Below the pieces are notes generated by a model. It was given only the letters and a program-made list of their open reading frames with translations, did not search any database and had not been told where the DNA came from. The translations under genes and the position numbers were made by a program. 64,000 bases of DNA from JAFGLZ01 sp964390905. GTDB lineage: Bacteria; Planctomycetota; Phycisphaerae; UBA1845; JAFGLZ01. Positions 1 through 7,884 of this stretch are shown here, piece by piece (positions within the stretch are counted from its first letter, which is position 1; every line of letters begins with the position of its first letter). The DNA lies in the NCBI GenBank assembly GCA_964390905.1, contig CAYMLO010000040.1:1-64000 (forward strand), given 5' to 3'.

Positions 1-76
1 CATCGCCACGATCCGAACTTGCGTGGGAAGCAACTTTGCGCTGTAGTGCTAGGTCCTTCCGATCCAGCGCGAGATT

Positions 77-1075
77 TCATATGACATAGGCCAACCCGGC
101 GATAAACGCGATGACTCCGAGGACCGGGTGCACACGGAACAGTGCGACAGAGCCGACGATAACACCGACAGTACGGCCGATGAGCGATCCCCAAGCGGCG
201 GGAGTTTGAGGTCCCTGCGTATGTCCGACCAAGAACCACAGACCAACAGACCCCCCAGCGACCAAGAGCGTGGCCACAGTGCCGGCAACGATCAGGACGT
301 TCCTGTTCCACCTCTTTTCCGCCTTGACGACGGCCTGCTTCGAAAGTCCCAGCTGCTGATATAGGTCGTCAGGGATAGGTTCCCATTCCCCCTTATTGCC
401 TCCTTGGACACACAACCTCGGGTTGTACTTCCGATGGAGCCAGTTTGTCTGGACGGCGTGTGAAGTGAGGGCTTTCTTGACCTCGTCAAGAGACCTATGC
501 TTTGTCACGGACTTGGCTTTACCCTCAACAACTGAAGAGCAGAACTCCCAACACGTTTGGGGTAGTTTACTGGGAGTTGCCGCGATAGCATCGCGCACGA
601 ATGACGTGAGTACAGCCAAGCGGGGTTCGTCCTCAGATCCTGGGAGTGACAGGCGGTGTTTCTCAGTCAAGACAAGAGTGCTACTGGCGAACGACTGCTT
701 GAATGTGACGACATCCGGATCAAGTTCTTCGAAACGGACACTCATGGCGGACGGAGTACCGCTCAGCTTCCAGAATAGGCCGCCTGTCGTGAACAAAACC
801 CCTTCTTTGCCCGATCCGAGAAGCGTGGTGTCCTGCAAACCGAGGATCAAGTCGCCGGAAGCGGCGGCAGCATAACTCAGGAGTGCATTGTCGAACTTCT
901 CTTGAGGCATATCGGGATACGCCAATATCGAACGGGGTTTCGCGGCTGCCGTGTTCCACTTGTGAACGATTGTCGCTTCTACGGGGGTAAGCTTGCGCCC
1001 GTATCGCTGTTCGTACTGTGCGAGTTGTTCGGGTTCAACGGTGGGTACTGTGCGTTCGACAGGCTCTGTGGTCAT
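77..1075 (-). CDS. Membrane protein with N-terminal PH/GRAM-like domain, unknown function
   Basis: The protein has 332 residues. I start it at the ATG read from 1075 down because AAGGAAGG sits just upstream; a longer reading frame would translate the upstream TTCTGCTGGGG repeats as an artificial LTPAE-rich leader. Residues about 50-160 contain GSGKEGVLFTTGGLFWK, which resembles bacterial PH/GRAM-like domains where a Gly-Ser-(Gly/Ala)-Lys-(Glu/Asp)-Gly turn precedes a strand. Residues about 195-245 (WLHRKYNP to WEPIPD) could be a small GYF-like module, but this is weak. The last about 75 residues form two or three hydrophobic segments, so the bulk is probably cytoplasmic and C-terminally anchored. 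Function is not recognised; the domain call is pattern-based. Confidence 0.75.
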   Translation of the reverse strand: MTTEPVERTVPTVEPEQLAQYEQRYGRKLTPVEATIVHKWNTAAAKPRSILAYPDMPQEKFDNALLSYAAAASGDLILGLQDTTLLGSGKEGVLFTTGGLFWKLSGTPSAMSVRFEELDPDVVTFKQSFASSTLVLTEKHRLSLPGSEDEPRLAVLTSFVRDAIAATPSKLPQTCWEFCSSVVEGKAKSVTKHRSLDEVKKALTSHAVQTNWLHRKYNPRLCVQGGNKGEWEPIPDDLYQQLGLSKQAVVKAEKRWNRNVLIVAGTVATLLVAGGSVGLWFLVGHTQGPQTPAAWGSLIGRTVGVIVGSVALFRVHPVLGVIAFIAGLAYVI

Positions 1076-1373
1076 TAGTCCTTCCTTTGTCCTGGGCAAC
1101 AACAACAACATCATCATTCCTCGCTGTTCTGCTGGGGTCAGTGTTCTGCTGGGGTCAGAGCGCTTTTCTGCTGGGGTTCTGCTGGGTTCTGCTGGGGTCA
1201 GAGCGCTTTTAGGCGTTAGCCAATGCCTGGTCACGTTATGTGGCGAACCGCCCCGGCGAACTCGATCCGTAACGGGCTATCCATGGCCGCCAGCAGAGCC
1301 GACCTCTCCCAAGAATGCCTGCACCGACGCCCAAGAGCGCCTTGACCCTCCCCTGCCCCCCGGTCAAGTGTCC
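1076..1373. repeat. Spacer with tandem TTCTGCTGGGGTCA units
   Basis: Between the two minus-strand genes, positions 1127-1210 hold five imperfect copies of TTCTGCTGGGG(TCA), two of them followed by GAGCGCTTTT. A short CAA/CAT microsatellite lies at 1099-1118, inside the leader of the 77-1075 gene. The remaining about 160 bp show no gene that I can support. The repeat type matches the other short dispersed repeats in this window's intergenic DNA. Confidence 0.7.
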
Positions 1374-3013
1374 TCAAAACAACTGGAGCGCCAGATTGTA
1401 GTCTCCGCTGTCCGATGACTGATTGTCTTCGACGATGATGGTGTAGGTGCCGGTTTCGTCGAGCTGCGTGTCGATCGTGGCGGTGTCGCAGAAGAAGCAC
1501 CNNNNNNNNNNNNNNNNNNNNNNNNNNNNNNNNNNNNNNNNNNNNNNNNNNNNNNNNNNNNNNNNNNNNNNNNNNNNNNNNNNNNNNNNNNNNNNNNNNN
1601 NGTGCCGGTTTCGTCGAGCTGCGTGTCGATCGTGGCGGTGTCGCAGAAGAAGCACCCGTCCTGCGCCTCCGCGGGACCGCCCCCCGGAGGATACAGGAAG
1701 ATGCTCGTGTGGAGGTCTCCCGCCGTTACCGTTTCCACGATGCGAACACGCTGCCCGGCCACGCCGTGGAACGTGAAGGCGTCCATGTCGGACGCAACAT
1801 CGATGGTCCCAGACGCGGTCTGGCCAGATGAGATGGCCCCACCATCGGGATCTTGCGGGCTTGTCAGCGTCCCCGAGAGATTGATGAAGGTGAGGCGGTA
1901 TTGTCCGGTCTCGGTCTTCTCGTTGTCCTCGACGATGATGGTGTAAGTGCCGGTTTCGTCGAGCTGCGTGTCGATCGTGGCGGTGTCGCAGAAGAAGCAC
2001 CCGTCCTGCGCCTCCGCGGGACCGCCCCCCGGAGGATACAGGAAGATGCTCGTGTGGAGGTCCCCCCCGGTGACCGTTTCCACGATCCGAACACGCTGCC
2101 CGGCGACGCCGTGGAACGTCCAAATGTCCTGTTCGGAGGGCGCGTCGATCGACCCCGAGACTGTCTGTCCTGATTCGATGCTGCCCTGCGGTTCCTGTGT
2201 GAAGACGGCGGTGACGTTCTTGTCGGCGTCCATGCTGACGATCGCGGGGTTCGTCGAACCGGTTTGGCCGCCCTGCCACTTGTTGAATTGCCACCCATCG
2301 CCGGGAACGGCCGTCAGGGCCACTTCGGCCCCGCAGTCGTACGTGTCTTGCTCGGGATCGACGGTGACCGTCCCTTGCCCGGTCACCGCTGTGGCCAATG
2401 TGAACGGGCCGGTTTCGGTGCAGACAGCCTTGACAGATTTGTCGGCGTCCATCGTGAGGGTCGCGGGGTTCGTCGAGCCGGTCAGATTACCCTCCCAATG
2501 ATCGAACGTGCAGCACGCGGTTGAAACTGCCGTGAGCGTAACCTCGGTACCCGCGTCGTAGACGCCACCCGCCGGATCGAGCTGGACAGCACAACACGAG
2601 TTCGCATCGACAATCAGGACGTAGGAGGCTGGGGTCCCATTCTGCTCGAACACGGCCCTGACGGACTTGTTGTCGTCCATCGTGATCGTGGCCGGATCGG
2701 TCGAGCCACCCAGGTCGCCCTCCCACTGAACGAACCGCCAGCCGTCGCTCGGGGTGGGGTCCAACGTAACGGTGGTATCGAAGTCGTAGGAACCCCCAGA
2801 CGGGTCAAGGGCGACGGTACCTTCTCCCGTCACACTGACCGTCAGGGCGTACTTGTCGGGGCAGAACTCCGGAAAGACGTCCCCGAAAAGCTGGCAGAAC
2901 ACGTCGCACCCCGCCAGACCGCACGTCAACACGACCGCTCCCAGCACGAAGATGCCCCCGGGCAGAGCGCCCTTGCGCCCACCGAAAACACAACGCGTGC
3001 CCGCCAGTGCCAT
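1374..3013 (-). CDS. Surface lipoprotein with three InlB-type B-repeats and repeated PPC domains (interrupted by assembly gap)
   Basis: Starts at ATG 3013 with GGAGGAG upstream. A hydrophobic leader ends in the lipobox LAGC (Cys36), predicting lipidation. Three about 70-residue B-repeats follow (about 56-123, 131-198, 204-272), each with a GxVxxDPxxxxYxxxTxVxLxAxP...W..G..TGSTxPA pattern seen in the divergent InlB B-repeat family. From residue 276 come PPC-type beta-sandwich repeats (SGSID...D.WTF.GVAGQRVRI...), 115 residues each. The 100-N gap at 1502-1601 lies in the last PPC unit, and the frame before and after it differs, so the gap size is wrong. The correct C-terminus after the gap reads CFFCDTATIDTQLDETGTYT and onward to the TAA at 1374. 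Likely a cell-surface binding or structural protein. Confidence 0.85.
1502..1601. other. Assembly gap (100 N) inside the PPC repeat array
   Basis: Exactly 100 N, so probably a placeholder of unknown true length. It falls inside near-identical 345-bp repeats, the likely cause of the assembly break. Confidence 0.97.
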
Positions 3014-3573
3014 TGCTTTGCTCCTCCATTTGCACTCTTCGTTGGGCCACCCCCTTGATCCCTCTGATCGATCCGACTCGTCGCCTTATGAGGGTTGACA
3101 CGCGCGCGGCCTGGTGGTTAGCGAAAGGCAGAGGATTCTGGATGCTTTTTCGACGGCTCTCGGCCTTGTCCCCGGACGATGGCCTCGACGCGATGGATCG
3201 TCAGGCGTCGCCAGGCCCGCAAAACGCCCCGATCAATAGCCACCGGCGACGCCAAGGGGGCGTAGGTGGGCAGCGCCATTCGGACGCCATTCGGAACAGT
3301 CACCTATTACTCTCGCGGAGAAGCAGGTCAGGCGTGTTTCTTTATGCTCGCTGCCGAGCGAATGCCGCAGGTTCAGCCCTGGGATCCGACGGATACACCC
3401 ATATCCTGCCCTCGGCCCGATGACGAATCCATAGAAGACGCCGGGGGCCTCTCTGGCGCCTGTCGCGAGTTCATGCCTTGACACGTCGTGGCTCCCTGCA
3501 TGGAATGACCGTGCAACGTGCGAAGCAAACCCGCCTCAGGCGGGTTTGAACGTGAAAGGGGCGGCGCGACCCC
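3014..3573. other. 560-bp divergent intergenic region
   Basis: Separates the minus-strand lipoprotein from the plus-strand glycosyltransferase. I see no convincing coding sequence: the short reading frames here have no ribosome binding site or recognisable family. It must carry the promoters of both genes. The only clear structure is the hairpin at 3527-3547. Confidence 0.6.
3527..3547 (+). terminator. Perfect hairpin, terminator- or attenuator-like
   Basis: AAACCCGCC and GGCGGGTTT pair perfectly over 9 bp around a TCA loop, with an A run before and a T run after, as in bidirectional intrinsic terminators. It sits only 27 bp before the TTG start at 3574, so it would lie in that gene's 5' leader, where it might attenuate transcription, or insulate the divergent pair. 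Confidence 0.55.
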
Positions 3574-5439
3574 TTGACGCAGAACCCGAGTCCCAATTCC
3601 ACGTTAGGTACGGTGGATAGGCCGGCCTTGACCATCGAGGCCGCCCCGCCGCCACGGTATCTGCTTGGGATCTGCGTCTCGGGCTTCGTGCTGACGCTGG
3701 TCGTCTGGCTGACGGCGGCGTGGACGTATCACCCGCTGATTCACTACGCCTACACCCAAACACGCTCGGAGTTCCTGCGCAGGCTCGTCAAACACCGCGT
3801 CCTCCACACCGTAACCTCCGACGTTTCGGCCGTCGACTTCTCCGTCTTTCTCGTATGGATGTCCTTGCTCGTTGCGGCGGTCTATCTGTTGGCCGACCAC
3901 CTGCTGGCGGGCAAACTTCACCGTCGCGTCCTCGTCGGCCTGCGTGGCATGGCGACCTGCCCCCGGACGTTCCTCGTCATGACGTCGATCGTCATGCTGG
4001 TGATCACGAGCGGCGTGGCCTACTTCGGACTGGGGCGGTTTCCCAATTCCGCGGACGAGTATGGGTACGTCTTTCAAGCGGAAACGCTCCGAGCCGGGCG
4101 TTTGTGGAACGATCTGCACCCCAAGCAGGAGTTCTTCGGGATCATCCACATCGCTCAGAAGGACGGCAAACGCGTCGGGCAATTCCCGCCGGGCTGGCCA
4201 ATCCTGCTCGCGCTGGGCGAAACGCTCCGGATCCCGCCTTGGCTGGTTAACCCCATCCTGGCCGTCGGTTCGCTGTTCCTGCTGTTCGCCCTGGCAGGCC
4301 GGCTCTACGGGCGACAGGTCGCCGTCGTGAGCGTCCTAACGGTGGCGCTGTCGGCCTTCTTCGTCTTCAATGCCGCCTCGTGGTTCGCCCATCCCGCGTG
4401 CGCCTTGTTCGTGTTGTTGTTCTTCTACTTTGGCGTCCGCTTCGTCGAGGAGGACAAGCTTCGACACGCCCTGGCCGCGGGGGCCTTCATCGGCGCGGCG
4501 TTTCTGGTGCGGTACTACACGGCCCTTCTGTGCGGCGTGCCCTGGGGCGTCTACGTCTTGGCTCGCAGACGGAAACGAGGGGCGCTCGGCCTGCTACTGG
4601 CCGCGGCCGGGGCTGCGCCCCTTGTCCTTTTCCTGCTCACGTACAACCACAGGATCACCGGCGACCCGCTTCTGACCGTGCAGACGTGGTACGCACAGGA
4701 GTGGCTGGGCTTCGTGAAGGGCCACACACCCGCCAAAGCCGTCGTGCTGGCGGCAAGCCAACTCCTGAACTTCAGCTTCTGGGCCTCGGCGGTCGTGCTC
4801 GTCACGTACTTCGGTTATCTGCTTGTGTTCTGGCGCAAGCCGAGGCCGCACTTCACCGATCTGACGTTCCTCGTCCTTCTGATCGGCTACCTGTTCTACT
4901 ACAACGCCGGCGGGTTCAAGTACGGACCGAGGTACTACTACGAAGGCTACGCCCTGGCGGTGTTGTTGCCGGCCCGACGGCTGTTTGGCGACGAGTTCAC
5001 CTCGGCGCGCGGCAGGACACTCCGTTACCTTTTCGTGCTCGGCGTGTTGGCCTGCGTGTGGGTCATGCCCTGGATCGTCGCGCGAGAGCACCGGATCGTC
5101 GTCGAGAGAACCGATCTGTACCGACAGGTGGAAGCGAAGGGGATCCACAACGCAGTCGTCTTCGTGGCCTCCGGGACGGGTGTCACCCGACCGATGCCCC
5201 AAGGCGACCTGCCGAGGAACGGCATCACCTTCGACGGCGACGTGCTCTACGCACTCGACCTCGGCGAGGAGAGACGAGGCGAGCTGATGAACCACTATCC
5301 CAACCGGGCCTTCTACGTCTACTCGCGCCAGAAGGATCACGTCCAGGGGAATCTGGTGGGCCCGATCCGCCGTCCTTCCTCACGTCCCGCGACCTTACGA
5401 TCCGGCGCGTCGAGAAAGCCGCCACACAGAACGCATTGA
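3574..5439 (+). CDS. GT-C-fold (ArnT/PMT-like) membrane glycosyltransferase
   Basis: A 621-residue polytopic membrane protein with a TTG start (weak GAAAGGGG upstream; a GTG at 3610 is an alternative). After two or three N-terminal membrane segments comes a fourth (about 133-152) followed by FPNSADEYGYVFQAE (Asp161-Glu162). An acidic pair after the first luminal turn is the hallmark of the GT39/GT83 GT-C families, which move sugars from polyprenyl-phosphate donors. At least six more hydrophobic segments follow, then a soluble C-terminal tail of about 100 residues. It is 179 bp upstream of the fibre protein genes, which might be its glycosylation targets; that link is inference. Exact substrate is unknown. 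Confidence 0.8.
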   Translation: MTQNPSPNSTLGTVDRPALTIEAAPPPRYLLGICVSGFVLTLVVWLTAAWTYHPLIHYAYTQTRSEFLRRLVKHRVLHTVTSDVSAVDFSVFLVWMSLLVAAVYLLADHLLAGKLHRRVLVGLRGMATCPRTFLVMTSIVMLVITSGVAYFGLGRFPNSADEYGYVFQAETLRAGRLWNDLHPKQEFFGIIHIAQKDGKRVGQFPPGWPILLALGETLRIPPWLVNPILAVGSLFLLFALAGRLYGRQVAVVSVLTVALSAFFVFNAASWFAHPACALFVLLFFYFGVRFVEEDKLRHALAAGAFIGAAFLVRYYTALLCGVPWGVYVLARRRKRGALGLLLAAAGAAPLVLFLLTYNHRITGDPLLTVQTWYAQEWLGFVKGHTPAKAVVLAASQLLNFSFWASAVVLVTYFGYLLVFWRKPRPHFTDLTFLVLLIGYLFYYNAGGFKYGPRYYYEGYALAVLLPARRLFGDEFTSARGRTLRYLFVLGVLACVWVMPWIVAREHRIVVERTDLYRQVEAKGIHNAVVFVASGTGVTRPMPQGDLPRNGITFDGDVLYALDLGEERRGELMNHYPNRAFYVYSRQKDHVQGNLVGPIRRPSSRPATLRSGASRKPPHRTH

Positions 5440-5618
5440 TCCTCAGTCCCGTTTTCGGTACAAGCCATAAAGGGGAGTCACGCTTGCGGCTGCATGGGGA
5501 GCAGGGCGCATCTGCCACCGTTCGCCGGAGGGGATTCCCGGATCAGCGCTTTGGCCCATGTCGTGGCCTTCCTCGCCCGTCCGATCAGATCGTCCGTACA
5601 GCCATGGGGAGCGATGAC

Positions 5619-7883
5619 ATGAGACCCAAGGAGCTCGCGTCGGTGGTTGCGGGTATCGCTGTGATCGGCGTCCTGGCCGGCGGTGCGATCCTCCTGGCCG
5701 AGGCGCTCGATGCGGGGGTTGCGTACCGGGGACGACTCACGGAGTCTGGCGCGCCGGCTGACGGAACCCACGACTTTGTGTTCGCGCTGTACGACGCCGA
5801 AGCGCTGGGCAGCATCGTGGCCGGCCCGGTCGAACGCGCTGACGTGTCGGTGACCAACGGCGAGTTCGCCGTGCCGCTCGACTTCGGTCGCGACGTCCTG
5901 GGCGGCGATCCACTGTGGTTGGAAATCGCGGTCCGCCCGTCCGGTGCGGGAGCCCCTCACACGACGCTTGTGCCGCGCCAGCAGATCGGGGGCCCGCCGG
6001 ATGCGCAAGAGGACTCGGGCATAGACGAAGAGCCCTTGGGCACGCCGACGGCCTGGTACTTGACGGGCAACGGGGGCACGAATCCGGGGACAGATTTCCT
6101 GGGCACCACGGATGACAAGGCGCTGGAGATCCACGTCAACGGCACGCGGGCGATGCGGTTCGAGCCCAATGCCTCGAGCCCGAGCATCATCGGGGGGCAC
6201 CCTGACAACGCCGCTAAATCGGGCGTCTCTGGGGCCACCATCTGCGGCGGCGGCGGCGGCGTGGGGTATTTCAATTTCGTACGCGACGACTACGGAACGA
6301 TAGGTGGCGGCAGGCGGAACCTTGCGGGGGACGGGGTCGGGTCGACCAGCGACAGGGCCTACGCCACGGTCTCGGGGGGCTTTTTCAACACGGCCAGCGG
6401 CGAGCGGTCCACCGTCAGCGGCGGATACAACAACGTCGCAGACGCCAAGTATGCCACCATCGCCGGAGGATACGACAACGACGCCATTGCCGACTACGCT
6501 GCGGTCGGCGGGGGAGGCAAGAACGACGCTGACGCCAACTGCGCCACCGTTGCCGGGGGGTACGAGAACGACGTCCGCGGCGACTACGGAACCGTCGGCG
6601 GGGGATATGACAACGATGTTACCGGCGAGTCCGCGACGATCGCCGGTGGACGTGCCAACGACGCCACCGCCTTGTACACCTCGATCGGCGGCGGTCGCGG
6701 CAACACGGCCAGCAACAACTACGCCACCGTCGCTGGCGGGCGGGCGAACAAGGCCAGCAGGCACTACGCCACCGTTGCCGGGGGATACGTCAATCAGGCC
6801 ACCGGCCTGTACGCCAGTGTCGGCGGGGGCTCCGACAACGACGCCACCAGCGACTACGCCACGACCGCGGGCGGGCGCGCCAACCTCGCCAGCGCCATCT
6901 ACGCCAGCGTCGGCGGGGGGCGCGGGAACACGGCCACCAACAGCTACACCACCATCGCCGGCGGACGGGCGAACAAGGCCAACACCCACTACGCCACCGT
7001 CGCCGGAGGATACGTGAATCAGGCCACCGGCCTGTACGCCAGCGTCGGCGGGGGACAGAGCAACGAGGCCACTGAGGACTGCGCGACGGTCGCCGGCGGA
7101 GACGACAACCTCGCTGATGCCAACTACGCGACCGTCGGCGGGGGGCGAGCCAACACGTCCGCGGGCTACTACGCGACCGTGGCGGGCGGTCGCGGAAACA
7201 CGGCCAGCCAAAACTACACGACCGTTAGTGGCGGTCGGGGCAACACCGCCAACGGCTACTATGCAACGGTGCTCGGGGGGAGGGAGAATCGAGCGTCGGG
7301 AGACTACAGCCTGGCAACCGGATACGGGGCCAAGGTCGATGCGTCGCATGATGGGGCGATGCTCTTCGCGGACGGGACGGCCTTGAACTTCAACTCGTCG
7401 GCGGCCAACGAGTTCGCGGCGCGCTGCACGGGTGGCGCGCGTTTTGTGTCGGCCGTCAACGGCAGCGGGACGCCCACAGCAGGCGTGGGCCTGGCTCCGG
7501 GTAGTGGATCGTGGTCATCAATGAGCGACCGCAATGCGAAGGGGAATTTCGAGCCGGTGGACAAGCGCGAGTTGCTCGACCGCCTCGCGAAGGTGCCAAT
7601 CACGACATGGCGCTACAGGACGCAAGACGCCTCGATCCGTCACATCGGACCGGTGGCGCAGGACTTCCACGCCGCGTTCCATGTGGGTGAGGACGACAAG
7701 CGCATCGCCACGATCGACGCCGACGGCGTCGCCTTGGGCGCGATCCAGGGCCTGCACGACCTTCTCATGGAGAAGGACGCGCAGATCGCTGCGCTGAAGG
7801 AGCAAAACGCGAAGCTCGAGGTGCGCTTCGCCAAGATGGAGACCATCCTGGCCGGACTGGCCAGAACTGTGAAGGAGAAGTGA
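5619..7883 (+). CDS. Giant exported fibre protein: 21 GG repeats plus C-terminal peptidase S74 chaperone (copy 1)
   Basis: A 754-residue protein. I prefer the ATG at 5619 (GGGGAGC upstream) over the in-frame ATG at 5604. One hydrophobic N-terminal segment (about 9-28) is a signal or anchor. Residues about 30-110 are a Y.GRL...G.P..G..DF.F.LYDA domain that precedes such repeats in many exported proteins. Residues 249-563 are 21 uninterrupted 15-residue units with consensus (A/T)(T/S)(V/I)xGGxxNxAxxxY, resembling YadA-head beta-roll repeats. The end has SDRNAK: Ser636 and Lys641 are spaced like the Ser/Lys pair of S74 intramolecular chaperones, followed by TTWRYR, GPVAQDF and a terminal coiled coil (about 715-754). 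Likely assembles as a trimer and then clips off about 119 residues. One base separates it from the paralogue downstream. Confidence 0.9.
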   Translation: MRPKELASVVAGIAVIGVLAGGAILLAEALDAGVAYRGRLTESGAPADGTHDFVFALYDAEALGSIVAGPVERADVSVTNGEFAVPLDFGRDVLGGDPLWLEIAVRPSGAGAPHTTLVPRQQIGGPPDAQEDSGIDEEPLGTPTAWYLTGNGGTNPGTDFLGTTDDKALEIHVNGTRAMRFEPNASSPSIIGGHPDNAAKSGVSGATICGGGGGVGYFNFVRDDYGTIGGGRRNLAGDGVGSTSDRAYATVSGGFFNTASGERSTVSGGYNNVADAKYATIAGGYDNDAIADYAAVGGGGKNDADANCATVAGGYENDVRGDYGTVGGGYDNDVTGESATIAGGRANDATALYTSIGGGRGNTASNNYATVAGGRANKASRHYATVAGGYVNQATGLYASVGGGSDNDATSDYATTAGGRANLASAIYASVGGGRGNTATNSYTTIAGGRANKANTHYATVAGGYVNQATGLYASVGGGQSNEATEDCATVAGGDDNLADANYATVGGGRANTSAGYYATVAGGRGNTASQNYTTVSGGRGNTANGYYATVLGGRENRASGDYSLATGYGAKVDASHDGAMLFADGTALNFNSSAANEFAARCTGGARFVSAVNGSGTPTAGVGLAPGSGSWSSMSDRNAKGNFEPVDKRELLDRLAKVPITTWRYRTQDASIRHIGPVAQDFHAAFHVGEDDKRIATIDADGVALGAIQGLHDLLMEKDAQIAALKEQNAKLEVRFAKMETILAGLARTVKEK
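6363..7307 (+). repeat. Array of 21 coding 45-bp repeats
   Basis: Twenty-one exact-length 45-bp units encode 15 residues each with no indels. Several units recur as blocks, for example the ANKAS/ANKAN unit followed by YVNQATGLY and then an ASVGGG unit occurs twice, which points to internal duplication. Confidence 0.9.
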
Positions 7884-7884
7884 G

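Noticed and set aside
4380..5618. Extension of fibre copy 1 upstream to 4380
   Set aside because: The extension overlaps the glycosyltransferase in another frame and has Arg-rich shadow sequence; the ribosome-binding site and signal segment place the start at 5619.
5478..7349. A 623-codon minus-strand frame opposite fibre copy 1, and a 524-codon frame at 8164-9738 opposite copy 2
   Set aside because: Both are antisense to the 45-bp repeats; their Val/Gly/Arg periodicity just mirrors the coding repeats and each lacks a start signal.
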